Assembly: GCA_016871155.1 (NCBI GenBank)
Contig: VFZO01000002.1
Span: forward strand, 25,818-89,817
Direction: 5' to 3'
DNA from: Acidobacteriota bacterium
Lineage (GTDB): Bacteria > Acidobacteriota > Terriglobia > Bryobacterales > Bryobacteraceae
DNA length: 64,000 bases
The notes beneath the pieces were generated by a model, which saw only the letters and a program-made list of their open reading frames with translations, did no database searches and was not told the DNA's origin. Both the position numbers and the translations under genes were made by a program. The stretch's first letter is position 1, and the number at the start of each line of letters is the position of its first letter. This document shows positions 1-8,880 of the stretch, one piece after another.

Positions 1-162
1 CAGGAGCATCGTGCGGAACGATCGCGAAAAGCCGCGCACGCCGGTCAGCGAGCCGACCCCAACCGCGACGGCGAGAATTACGAAAAGGAACTTTGCCGTG
101 GACGCGCGCGACTCCCGCCACGCAATGCGCAGGGCCGTGCGAAGCGGAAAATTACTGTTCAT
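1..162 (-). CDS. ABC transporter permease, N-terminal fragment (YbbP-like, FtsX/MacB type)
   Basis: The first 54 codons of a minus-strand gene run off the left edge in frame. The start ATG lies inside the 3' end of the ATP-binding gene (11-nt overlap), so the two are translationally coupled. The visible part is a short basic N-terminus (RTALRIAWRESRAS) followed by one hydrophobic helix around residues 25-38 (FLFVILAVAVGVGS), the usual beginning of a MacB/FtsX-fold permease. With the YbbA-like ATPase upstream and a TesA-like esterase divergent, it matches the E. coli ybbP position. The substrate is unknown; lipid or lipoprotein export is the family expectation. The rest of the gene is outside the window. 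Confidence 0.8.
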   Translation of the reverse strand, partial: MNSNFPLRTALRIAWRESRASTAKFLFVILAVAVGVGSLTGVRGFSRSFRTMLL

Positions 163-847
163 CGCTGACGATCTCTCCGTCGCGCATCTGAATTCGCCGG
201 CTGGCCCGGCCGGCCAGCGCCGGGTCGTGCGTCACCAGCACCAGCGTGGTTCCTTCGTTGCGGTTCATGGTCAGCATCAGGTCCAGCACGTGAGCGCCGT
301 TGGTGGTGTCCAGATTGCCTGTTGGCTCATCGGCCATCAGGATGGGTGGACGCAGCATAAAGGCGCGGGCCAGGGCCACTCGTTGCTGCTCGCCTCCCGA
401 GAGCTGCACGGGGTAGTGATCGCGGCGGTCGTCCAGGCCGACGGTTTCCAGGAGCTGTTTCGCCCGCGATGGGGAGTCGCCATTCGCACCGGCGAGTTCC
501 GCGGGCAGCAGGACGTTTTCTTCGGCGGTGAGCGTGGGAATGAGCTGATAAGACTGGAAGACGAAACCCAACTTGCGCGCACGCAGGACGGCCAGCTGGT
601 CTTCGTTGAGGCCGGTGATCTCTTCGCCGTCCAACTGGATGGAACCGCGCGTTACGGCGTCCAGACCGGCCAGCAGGCCCAGCAGGGTGCTCTTGCCGCT
701 GCCGGATGCGCCCATGATGGCCAGGAACTGGCCCTGCGGCACGTCGAACGAGATGCCGCGCAAAATATCCACCGTGTGCGTGGAGGTGGCGATGGACTTG
801 TACAAGTCGCGGACGCGGATCGCCGGTTGGGAATTCGTGGAAGCCAT
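152..847 (-). CDS. ABC transporter ATP-binding protein (YbbA/LolD type)
   Basis: A 231-residue nucleotide-binding subunit of a MacB/LolCDE-family exporter. Walker A is GASGSGKS (residues 46-53), the signature is [14 protein letters not shown] (from 149), and Walker B with the following block is [12 protein letters not shown] (169-180), typical of LolD/YbbA/MacB ATPases. The ATG start gives the normal family length. It overlaps the permease gene downstream by 11 nt. Only 18 bp separate its start from the divergent TesA-like gene, so the two promoters must overlap or lie inside the genes. It would energise movement of a lipid or lipoprotein by the partner permease; the substrate cannot be read from sequence. 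Confidence 0.93.
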   Translation of the reverse strand: MASTNSQPAIRVRDLYKSIATSTHTVDILRGISFDVPQGQFLAIMGASGSGKSTLLGLLAGLDAVTRGSIQLDGEEITGLNEDQLAVLRARKLGFVFQSYQLIPTLTAEENVLLPAELAGANGDSPSRAKQLLETVGLDDRRDHYPVQLSGGEQQRVALARAFMLRPPILMADEPTGNLDTTNGAHVLDLMLTMNRNEGTTLVLVTHDPALAGRASRRIQMRDGEIVSDEQ

Positions 848-865
848 GGGTAGGATGGAAGGTGC

Positions 866-1534
866 GTGACGAGAGTACTTCTTCTTAGTTTGATGCTTCT
901 TGCGGCCGGTTGCGGTACGAAGAGTCCGGACCCTCCGTCAATTTCCGCGCCCCCGCCCGCCGAGCGGGTGGAGAAACCGGATGGCCGTCCCGTCATTCTG
1001 GCCTTTGGCGACAGCCTGTCGGCCGGTTTCGGCGTCGACGCGGGCTTGTCGTATCCCGATTTTCTTCAAAAGGAGCTCGACGCGAAAGGGTATTCCTACC
1101 GCGTGGTGAACCAGGGATTGAGCGGCGACACCACAAGCGGCGGCCTGGCCCGCATTTCGCAGGGCCTGGAAATGAAGCCGTATTTGGTGGTGCTGGAACT
1201 GGGAGGGAACGACGGGCTGCGCGGACTGCCCTTGCGTGTGACGCGGGAGAATCTCGACAAGATGACGGTTGAATTCCAAAAGGCCGGCGCGCTGGTGGTG
1301 CTGGCCGGGTTGACACTGCCGCGAAACTACGGTCCGGACTACATCCGCGAGTTCGAACAGATCTATCCGGAAATTGAAAAGAAATATAAGGCGAGGCGGA
1401 TCCGGTTCCTGTTGGAGGGTGTGGCGATGCAGCCCGGCCTGATGCAGCGCGACGAGATCCACCCGAACGCCGAAGGGAACAAACTGGTGGCGCGCAACGT
1501 AATGCAAGTCATTGAGCCGCTGCTCAAGAAGTAG
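866..1534 (+). CDS. tesA: TesA-like GDSL arylesterase / lysophospholipase, predicted lipoprotein
   Basis: An SGNH-family hydrolase of 222 residues. The nucleophile motif is FGDSLSAGFG (Ser50), the block II Gly is in NQGLSGDTT, the GGND block is at 113-116, and the Asp-His pair is DEIHPN (Asp196, His199). The GTG start gives a signal peptide ending in a lipobox (LLAAGC, Cys16), so the enzyme is probably lipid-anchored, whereas E. coli TesA is soluble periplasmic. Divergence from a YbbA-like ABC gene is the same arrangement as tesA-ybbA-ybbP in enterobacteria. It is likely to hydrolyse acyl esters or lysophospholipids; the exact substrate is not predictable. Confidence 0.9.
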   Translation: MTRVLLLSLMLLAAGCGTKSPDPPSISAPPPAERVEKPDGRPVILAFGDSLSAGFGVDAGLSYPDFLQKELDAKGYSYRVVNQGLSGDTTSGGLARISQGLEMKPYLVVLELGGNDGLRGLPLRVTRENLDKMTVEFQKAGALVVLAGLTLPRNYGPDYIREFEQIYPEIEKKYKARRIRFLLEGVAMQPGLMQRDEIHPNAEGNKLVARNVMQVIEPLLKK

Positions 1535-1549
1535 TTTCCAAGGAGAGCC

Positions 1550-1867
1550 ATGTTACTGAGTACGACAGGTACAATCGAAGGCCGGCAGATCGAGTATTTG
1601 GGATTGGTCACCGGAGAAGCGATCCTGGGCGCGAACATTTTCAAAGATTTTTTCGCCGGCATCCGAGACATCGTGGGCGGCCGGTCGGCGGCCTATGAAG
1701 GCGAGCTGCGCAAGGCGAAGGAGATCGCGCTGGCGGAGATGCGGGAGCAAGCGGTCCGGTTGGGCGCCAACGCAGTGATCGGCATCGACCTGGATTACGA
1801 GACGATTTCGGTAGGCGGCGAGATGCTGATGGTTTCGGCGTCGGGAACGGCGGTCGTGGTTCGTTAG
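1550..1867 (+). CDS. YbjQ/UPF0145-family protein
   Basis: A 105-residue protein of the YbjQ (UPF0145, putative heavy-metal-binding) family. It starts [26 protein letters not shown] and contains the family block [17 protein letters not shown] followed by a C-terminal beta strand ([13 protein letters not shown]). An AGGAGAGCC Shine-Dalgarno region lies just before the ATG, 16 nt after the tesA-like stop, so co-transcription is likely. The family forms oligomeric rings, and its biological role is not established. Confidence 0.88.
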   Translation: MLLSTTGTIEGRQIEYLGLVTGEAILGANIFKDFFAGIRDIVGGRSAAYEGELRKAKEIALAEMREQAVRLGANAVIGIDLDYETISVGGEMLMVSASGTAVVVR

Positions 1868-1911
1868 GACGATTTGTTGCGAAACCCCGCGAGCGCTTGG
1901 TAACATACTAG

Positions 1912-1988
<77 letters not shown>

Positions 1989-2181
1989 ATTCAAGAAGTG
2001 GTTTGGTTTCTGTAGATTCAACCAGGTGGGCCGATTGTAGACAGTTTCGGCTTCCTTATTGACACGAGGCGGAGGTCCAGCAAGGGAGGTTTCTCGTGCT
2101 GAGAGCTTCGGGATGTTTGCGTTGATGGGGATTTGGAGTAGACTACGCTTACGGTATTGAAGGGCGCTCCGTAGACACCGA

Positions 2182-5100
2182 ATGGCGGGCGAAGATGACA
2201 AGACGAAGGGTGGTTTAGCCGCCTCTCACGAACCGGAGGAGTCGTTCGCGGCTCTCGTGGCCCCTTCTACGTCAGGTAAAGAGAAGAACACGCTGCGAAT
2301 GGAGTTGATTCCGGTGGCGTGTTGGCGCCTGAACGACATGCGGTTCGAGTTCGGCTCTTCATTCGTGCTGCCCGAGTCAAAAGGCGAATTCGACGAATTG
2401 GCCGGATTGCGAAAAGAACATCCGGGCGCCGGCCTCTCGGTTTTCGGCCACGCCGATCCGGTCAGCGACGACGTCTTTAACAAACGCCTTAGCGACCACC
2501 GGTCCGAGTCCATTTACGCCGTCCTGCTGCACGATACGGACCGTTGGGAGAAACTCTACAGCTCCACCGGTTCAAGCGAGGGCTGGGGAACGGGCGCCAT
2601 TCAGCACATGTTGAAGGCGGCAGGCGAGGACCCGGGTCCGGTCACCGGCGCCGGCAATGCTCAAACCACTGCCGCCATAAAGAGCTTTCAGACGAAGAAT
2701 GGCTTAACCTCCGACGGCGTGGCCGGCAAGAACACACGGGCCAAGCTGTTTGCCGTCTACATGAAGTTCCTGTGGCCAACCAAGCTCGAAAAGACGGATT
2801 TCCTGTTTAAGGGTTCCGACGCAGGCGGAAAGGGCGATTTCCAGGGTTGCGGAGAGTTCAATCCGGTCATGGTGTTTTCCAAGGCCGAGCAACAGGCGTT
2901 CACAAACCCGTCCAAGAAGGGCGAGCGCGACGAACAGAACGGCGTGAACCGCCGCGTGATGGTTTTACTGTTCCGGCCCGGAATCACGGTACCGGCAGCG
3001 AAGTGGCCCTGTCCACGGACTGGAGAAGGCACCGAAGGATGCCGGAAGCGGTTCTGGTCCGACGGCGACAAGCGCCGGGGCAATCAGGATGCGCGCAGGG
3101 AGTTCAAAGACACGCAGGACACCTTCGCTTGCCGCTTTTACCATAGGCTGGTCGTCCATTCCCCTTGCGATGGCGGCGCGCCGGCAAAGGGCGCGCTGGT
3201 GCTACTCAGCGTCGACGACCATTTTTGTCCTAACCAGGAGAAACTGGACATCGTCTACTCGCTGCGCGGCTTCGCGAGCAAGAAGGTCACGCTCACCATC
3301 ACCGGAAAAGGCGCTCCCGGCAACCCGATTTTCGAGAAGGAGCTGACCGATCCGGAGAAATCCGATGGCAAACACACCTTCCAGTGGGACGGGAAAGCGA
3401 CCTCGGCGGCTCCGGAGTGGAAGGACAAGTTCATCCATCCACTCTTCTCACCGTACACGGTTACACTCCGGCACGACGACGCCAATCAGGGTTCGCTCGA
3501 ATTCAAGGTCCTCTATCATTCCATTGAGTTGAAGCCGGGGCCGCAAACTCCCGACGAACAGGAGCCGCCTGAAGGCGACGACCAACGCTTCGTCGCTCAC
3601 AGGCTCAACGAGCTCGGCTACTGGGGTGGACCGGTCGAGAAGGATGTGGACGATTACCTCAAGAAGGCCATCATCCGCTACAAAGCCAACCATGCCAAGT
3701 TCCGCAAGAAGTTTATCGGCGATTACGACGACACGATCACGCCGGAATTGAAAGCGGCGCTGAAGGCGAAGGAGAACGACCGGAAATTCGGACAGGTGGA
3801 GGCGATCTCCGATCCGTCGAAGACCTCCAAGCTGATGGTGGAGTCGTTGACCTACGAGCGGACTGGCGCCAGCGCCGACGAGTTCGGCACAACGCGCCCA
3901 CCGAAGGACAAGCTGCGTTTGAACCGTCCGCTGGTTCCCGTGGAAGCGACGATATTTCTAAAGAAGAAGGACGACAGCAAGGCGTTGGAACCGGAGGCCG
4001 TCGGGCCGGCGCGAATCTCCTGGAGATTCAACGACACCGATGAGGATCTGACGCCGCAGTTCGACGACGCGCCCGGTTCCCCCAGCCGGACCAAGCGGTT
4101 CATCGAACAGGAGTTGAAACAACATGGTGGCCGCACCGGAAACGGGGACAACTGTCCGCGAGAGTTCGGCGGCATCCGCGACGACGCCGAGAACTTCAAG
4201 ACAGCATTCCTGCTCGGCGATAACTACGTTCCGCACGACGTGAAGGAAGATAGCGCCACCAAGAGCGTGTTCAGCCTCGCCTCGGCCGACAAAGCGAAAT
4301 TCCCGAAACGGTTGGGCAAGGCGGGCGTGATGCTGCGGCCCTCGTTCATCGCCGGCGACGACTATCAGTATAAGGCGGAGCTCGACTTCACGGGACTGCC
4401 TAATAAGGCCGACCTTGAAAAGTTCCACGGCATTACGGCCGACGAAAAAACCAAGATTCAGGCGAAGACGGGCAAACTGACCGTCCACCGGTTCAACCGT
4501 CTGGCGACGATCATCGACTGGCCAGGCCGGAAGAGTCCTCTCGCGGCGAAGGCGAAGGTGCATCTGGACGAAGAGCTGCCCAAGATCGTCACCGAGTTCG
4601 AAAAAGCCTTCAACGACTTCGACACAAAGGGCATGAAGTCGCAGAAGATCTCGGCGGTGATCACCGAGGCCGAGTACAAAGACTTGGTAGCGGCCAATAC
4701 GAAACACACCGACAAATCGAAGATCAAGCTGACCGACGATTGCCTGGTGGGCGTGGACATTCCGGCGCAGGGGAACCGGAACGCCGACGATTACAAGGCG
4801 TTTCTTTCCACTTTTACCGGCGATGAGTTCAATAGTTTGGTGCAGACGCCGCTCGGGGAGTTGCTGTCGAAGAAGGTCCGGCCGGTCGATCCGGCCGGCT
4901 TTATTGTGGTCAACCTGCTGGCACACAAACCGATTGACATCCAAACGGATCCGGCTAACGGAAAGACCGACGTCTCGGCGGCAAACAAGGACTTCGTACA
5001 TTGGGCCGGTTCGATCGGACTGGCCGACTCCGTAATCCTGGCCGACATGAAGGACCCGGACCTGGTCTACTACGTGATTTCCCACGAGATGGGCCACAAC

Positions 5101-7968
5101 TTCTACCTGCTGCACTGGGAGAACACGGGCGAGAACAACCAGAAGAACCACGACCAGAGCGACAAGAACTGCTCGATGAGCTATTCGACGTCAAAGGGAC
5201 CGGCCCACCAGAAACCGGGCGTCTACGCGCCGCACTTCTGCGGGAAATGCAACCTGGCGCTGCGCGGTTGGGACGTGACCTCGGCGAACCTGGGCGAAAA
5301 GAGCAAGACGAAGGGCTCCAAGGCGCCAGCCGGACCTCCAGCGGTCTTCCCGCTGATCACGGCGGCCAAGCGCGAAGTACTGGTGCGGAAGAAGCACACC
5401 GAAACCACGCGTATCCCTGTCGTGCTGAAGACCGACGTGGCCTTCGACGGAACTGGCGCCATCACGCGGTCGAGTAACGCGGTCAAACTCTTCGCGGCGG
5501 CCACCGGCGGCAAGGAATTGAAGTTCAACGGCAAGAAGCTGTCGAGCGGCGGAAACTCGATTCCGGGCGCGGACCTAAGCAGCCCCCTCGGCGTCACGAT
5601 CTTCGTGGAAGGCGCGAAGGGCAGCGCGACGAAAGACGATGTCGAGCTGGAACTGAGCATCAAGGGCGGCAGCAAGACGCCGGGTCCACCCGTAAAAATC
5701 AAGTTGACCGCGGTGGAGGTGACGCTCGACATCTTCGGTATGAAGCCGAAAGCCGGCGACGCCGTTGAACTCACCGAGAAGAACAAGATTGCGCCCGGCC
5801 GGGCCATTCACCTCCAGAACGCGGCGGGCCAGCGCGCGCGCGCAAAGGTGATTGTCAGAGAGTGCAAACCGAACACTTTCGCCGAAAAACTTGAGTTGCG
5901 CGTGCATGGAACCGGCAGCGGCGCCGTCAAGCTGTTCGACGCCGAAACCAAGGGTACGGAAGTGACTTTGCCGCATGCCTTCGCCGCTACGACCGTGAAA
6001 AAGGACGGTAAGGTCTTCTTCCTGGAAGGTACGACCGTCAGTGGCGCGCTGAGAGACACGGGGCTGGAGATCGGACTGGAAGGAGACGCGAAACCGGCCG
6101 ACTTCGTTACAGCCACGGTCATTGAGGCCAAGCTCGCCATCTGCGATCCACGCACGGCGCCGCCGCCTGCCAAACCGGCGGAGATGACCGATGCCAAGAA
6201 ACTGGATCCCGGCCGCATTCTTGGTGCGCAGGACAAGGACAAGACTCAGCTTCGGGCGCGGCTGGTGGTCAAGCAGGTGAAGCCGTCGGCATTTAAGGGG
6301 AAGCTAAAGCTCCGGCCGGCCACGGACGCCGTGGAGCTATTCGGAGTCGAGGATACGCAGGCAAAGAAGAAGAACTCGCCACTGAAAAACCCCCACGAAG
6401 TGGATGTGTCGAAGATCCCGGCCGACGGACTGGAATTCTTCGCCGAGGGCAAGAAAGTGAGTGCCAAAGCCATGGACACCGGTGTTCTTCTGGATGTGGA
6501 CGGCGTCGATGAGGGAGTCGATGAGGTGAAGATCACCTGTATCGAGTTGAAACTCGATAAGCTCGAATCGACCTCGCGGGCGGATGCGACGAAGTTTGAG
6601 CCCGACGACGACTTCGCGCCCCGGCTGGGAGAGAAGCTGCGCGCCACAGTGAAGATGGAAGGACCGCTAGGCGGGTTCAAGGGTACACTTCGAATCCACT
6701 ACGGCAGGTTGAACAACAAGGCTAAAGGCTCAAACCCGATGGTGAATGGAGCGTTCTCGCTGGCGGCGGAAAACGATACGGCGGTGAACATTGCGGCGGC
6801 GGCGGCGTCTCCGCAGACGGTTAAAGCCGATTGGGATGGCAACGCCACTGCCGCGGTGGCGATGGAACTCAGCATACGAAGGACGCGCAACAGAAATACA
6901 AATAATGACGTCAACATACCTGTGGGTGCGATCACGAGCGGCAACCCTGTGCCGCACGGGCGCTACGTGATCGACCAAATCTCGCTGGTCGACCCCTCCA
7001 ATGGCGAGGTGGCGAAGTTGCGGCCGGTGGATTTTGGGTTGAGTGTGCCAATTCTGATAAATCTGAACTTCAATGCCAACTGGGCAACGGATTTGACCGC
7101 GTATGGACTTTCGGCGTTCGCGGCGGATATTCAAAGAGCGTTGCTCAAATACGGCGAGAGAGACTTCAAAGTCAACGATGCCACCCTTACGAACCGCATC
7201 AACGTCCGGATGATCAGCAACGCGGCAATCTCGAACGCAAACTCGATCCGCGTATCCGTTGGCGGTCCTGACCCGGCGGCGGGCGGACTGTTCGGCTCGA
7301 CCCCGACCGGTGTATCGCCAACCGACAATCTGTTCGCGATTCGCGAAGGTTTGGGAGCCGACATCACCGCCTTTCCGTCGACGTTCTTTTTGTTCAACGC
7401 CGGCGGCGGAGCAAATGCGGCTGTGGACCAGCCTCTGTTTCGAAGCCTGTTCAATCCGCTTGGAGTTGGAAACGCAGCAACGGTCGCCGCGCCCGGTGCT
7501 GCGTCCGCCAGGGCTGTCGATGGCGCGGGGAATGTTACGGGAGCGACAACGGCGATGGATAGCGGCAATGTGACAGTGGCCCTTGACGCCAATGGTATTC
7601 CGACCGTGGTCTCAACCGACTTGACCAAGGTACCCGCGGCACGGGCGGCTCAGATTCAAGCCGCGATGCGGGCCTTCATCCGGTTTGTCGGCAATACAAT
7701 TAACCATGAGGGCGCGCACGGTTTAGGCGCCGTCGCTCCAAACGACGCGGGGAACCAATTTAATGTGTCCGGAACGCTTGTTAGGTCGCCATTGAACGGA
7801 GACAACGGGGCGCACAACAGAGTGACGGCCAACACAAATATTCTGGATGCTGGAAGCGCGCGAAGCTTTGCTCGCCGCATTGAAAACACGGGCGTTCAGC
7901 AGGTCTTCAATGCCACGAACGCCCGCTACCTGGCCGATGTGGTGCCCCATGACCCGAAGGACAACTAA
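2182..7968 (+). CDS. Giant OmpA-like / peptidoglycan-binding protein with two zincin-like motifs, putative injected effector
   Basis: A 1928-residue protein with no Sec or Tat signal at its N-terminus (MAGEDDKTKG). Visible order: OmpA-like domain about residues 53-118 (FGHADP, LSDHRSESI); peptidoglycan-binding domain about 136-195 (FQTKNGLTSDGV); a Cys-containing region to about 310; a second peptidoglycan-binding-like helix bundle about 467-533; a metzincin-like site HEMGHNFYLLH (968-978, pattern HExxHxxxxxH) with a following Met-Ser-Tyr near 999 like a Met-turn; a related beta-rich unit three times (about 1065-1190, 1206-1330, 1344-1463); and near the C-terminus a second HExxH (HEGAHGLG, 1842-1849). 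Residues 1-240 are paralogous to the partial gene at 63272. It heads an apparent four-gene operon. Lack of a signal peptide plus cell-wall-binding modules suggests delivery by an injection machine; that is inference. The start is ATG with no alternative nearby. Confidence 0.85.
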   Translation: MAGEDDKTKGGLAASHEPEESFAALVAPSTSGKEKNTLRMELIPVACWRLNDMRFEFGSSFVLPESKGEFDELAGLRKEHPGAGLSVFGHADPVSDDVFNKRLSDHRSESIYAVLLHDTDRWEKLYSSTGSSEGWGTGAIQHMLKAAGEDPGPVTGAGNAQTTAAIKSFQTKNGLTSDGVAGKNTRAKLFAVYMKFLWPTKLEKTDFLFKGSDAGGKGDFQGCGEFNPVMVFSKAEQQAFTNPSKKGERDEQNGVNRRVMVLLFRPGITVPAAKWPCPRTGEGTEGCRKRFWSDGDKRRGNQDARREFKDTQDTFACRFYHRLVVHSPCDGGAPAKGALVLLSVDDHFCPNQEKLDIVYSLRGFASKKVTLTITGKGAPGNPIFEKELTDPEKSDGKHTFQWDGKATSAAPEWKDKFIHPLFSPYTVTLRHDDANQGSLEFKVLYHSIELKPGPQTPDEQEPPEGDDQRFVAHRLNELGYWGGPVEKDVDDYLKKAIIRYKANHAKFRKKFIGDYDDTITPELKAALKAKENDRKFGQVEAISDPSKTSKLMVESLTYERTGASADEFGTTRPPKDKLRLNRPLVPVEATIFLKKKDDSKALEPEAVGPARISWRFNDTDEDLTPQFDDAPGSPSRTKRFIEQELKQHGGRTGNGDNCPREFGGIRDDAENFKTAFLLGDNYVPHDVKEDSATKSVFSLASADKAKFPKRLGKAGVMLRPSFIAGDDYQYKAELDFTGLPNKADLEKFHGITADEKTKIQAKTGKLTVHRFNRLATIIDWPGRKSPLAAKAKVHLDEELPKIVTEFEKAFNDFDTKGMKSQKISAVITEAEYKDLVAANTKHTDKSKIKLTDDCLVGVDIPAQGNRNADDYKAFLSTFTGDEFNSLVQTPLGELLSKKVRPVDPAGFIVVNLLAHKPIDIQTDPANGKTDVSAANKDFVHWAGSIGLADSVILADMKDPDLVYYVISHEMGHNFYLLHWENTGENNQKNHDQSDKNCSMSYSTSKGPAHQKPGVYAPHFCGKCNLALRGWDVTSANLGEKSKTKGSKAPAGPPAVFPLITAAKREVLVRKKHTETTRIPVVLKTDVAFDGTGAITRSSNAVKLFAAATGGKELKFNGKKLSSGGNSIPGADLSSPLGVTIFVEGAKGSATKDDVELELSIKGGSKTPGPPVKIKLTAVEVTLDIFGMKPKAGDAVELTEKNKIAPGRAIHLQNAAGQRARAKVIVRECKPNTFAEKLELRVHGTGSGAVKLFDAETKGTEVTLPHAFAATTVKKDGKVFFLEGTTVSGALRDTGLEIGLEGDAKPADFVTATVIEAKLAICDPRTAPPPAKPAEMTDAKKLDPGRILGAQDKDKTQLRARLVVKQVKPSAFKGKLKLRPATDAVELFGVEDTQAKKKNSPLKNPHEVDVSKIPADGLEFFAEGKKVSAKAMDTGVLLDVDGVDEGVDEVKITCIELKLDKLESTSRADATKFEPDDDFAPRLGEKLRATVKMEGPLGGFKGTLRIHYGRLNNKAKGSNPMVNGAFSLAAENDTAVNIAAAAASPQTVKADWDGNATAAVAMELSIRRTRNRNTNNDVNIPVGAITSGNPVPHGRYVIDQISLVDPSNGEVAKLRPVDFGLSVPILINLNFNANWATDLTAYGLSAFAADIQRALLKYGERDFKVNDATLTNRINVRMISNAAISNANSIRVSVGGPDPAAGGLFGSTPTGVSPTDNLFAIREGLGADITAFPSTFFLFNAGGGANAAVDQPLFRSLFNPLGVGNAATVAAPGAASARAVDGAGNVTGATTAMDSGNVTVALDANGIPTVVSTDLTKVPAARAAQIQAAMRAFIRFVGNTINHEGAHGLGAVAPNDAGNQFNVSGTLVRSPLNGDNGAHNRVTANTNILDAGSARSFARRIENTGVQQVFNATNARYLADVVPHDPKDN

Positions 7969-8875
7969 ATGGATATACGTTGTTACGGCACTCGCCCTGA
8001 ATCCGCAGCTCCGAGGTGCACCGGTGAAAATTGATTCCATCCAGTCGTTCGTAAGAAATTCCAGCGGTGTGGCCATTGGTACGGTGCAGGAGACGGTGAC
8101 AGAACGCATTGTGGCGGGAGTCCCCTACTTCCGGCGCACGGTGCGGGTAGTGGAGGCGATCGGGGGCCAGACACAAGACGCCTCGTTCGAAGTCGACATA
8201 GCAAACTCGGGGCGAGAAACCGCCCAATTGGAGCCCGGCCGGGAGTACGTCTTCTATCTCGGTGCGCGGCGCGAAGGAGCCTACGCCTTGACGCCCCTGT
8301 CGCGCCCGGTGACGATTCCGGAAGGGCAACGGGCGGTGTATGCACGGTACCTGCGTAGCTGGGCCGAAGCGCCCGAGGAAGGCGCCGCCTTGCGGGAATA
8401 CGTGGTGAAGCTGCTCATCGAAGCGCCGGGATACTTTGCGCGGGATGCCGCGCGTGTCGCCCCAATGGTGGCGGGCTGGACACAGGCGGAGCTGGAACGG
8501 TTGCGCGCGATCGTCACAGGCGGCGAGAAGACGGCGGCCCCGCCCCAAGCTAATGAGCGGGACGGGTTGGTGGTGCTGCTCACACGGGAAGGCGAGCCGG
8601 GTTGGGTGACGGCATTCGCCCGGGCCGAGGCGGCCGGAGGCAGCGATGGCGACATGATCTACTACGGGCTGTCGCAGCGGGACGCAAAGGCGGCGGAAGG
8701 AATTGTAACGGCACTCTACGCTGGCGAGTCCTTTCCGGAGAAGCATGTGGCGGTGCGCGTGGCCGGCCTGCTGGGAAGAGTCGACCTTCTGGACCGCTTC
8801 GAAAAAAGCCTTGGAGACGCCGAGGCGAAGGAGATCCGTCAGGCCATTCAACAGGCCCGGAAGCTGCGGAACTAG
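7949..8875 (+). CDS. Hypothetical secreted protein, coupled to the giant zincin gene
   Basis: I do not recognise the family. The ATG at 7949 overlaps the end of the giant gene by 20 nt, so translation is probably coupled. The 308-residue product begins with a basic then hydrophobic stretch (MTRRTTKWIYVVTALAL) that looks like a signal peptide. The N-terminal half (residues 25-115) is predicted beta-rich, with strand-like blocks such as FEVDIANSGR and REYVFYLGARREG. The C-terminal half is helical with repeated Ala-rich segments up to ARKLRN, resembling a HEAT-like stack. As a periplasmic partner of a signal-free wall-binding protease it could be a chaperone or immunity protein, but nothing in the sequence proves that. 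Confidence 0.72.
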   Translation: MTRRTTKWIYVVTALALNPQLRGAPVKIDSIQSFVRNSSGVAIGTVQETVTERIVAGVPYFRRTVRVVEAIGGQTQDASFEVDIANSGRETAQLEPGREYVFYLGARREGAYALTPLSRPVTIPEGQRAVYARYLRSWAEAPEEGAALREYVVKLLIEAPGYFARDAARVAPMVAGWTQAELERLRAIVTGGEKTAAPPQANERDGLVVLLTREGEPGWVTAFARAEAAGGSDGDMIYYGLSQRDAKAAEGIVTALYAGESFPEKHVAVRVAGLLGRVDLLDRFEKSLGDAEAKEIRQAIQQARKLRN

Positions 8876-8880
8876 ACACA

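Noticed and set aside
2081..2160. A CTGAGAG sequence resembling part of a TPP riboswitch
   Set aside because: The other conserved helices and the ACCTGA element are missing and the downstream gene is not thiamine-related.
3958..5151. A 397-codon minus-strand frame inside the giant gene
   Set aside because: Shadow of the coding strand; no start context or domain, and the plus-strand frame carries clear motifs.
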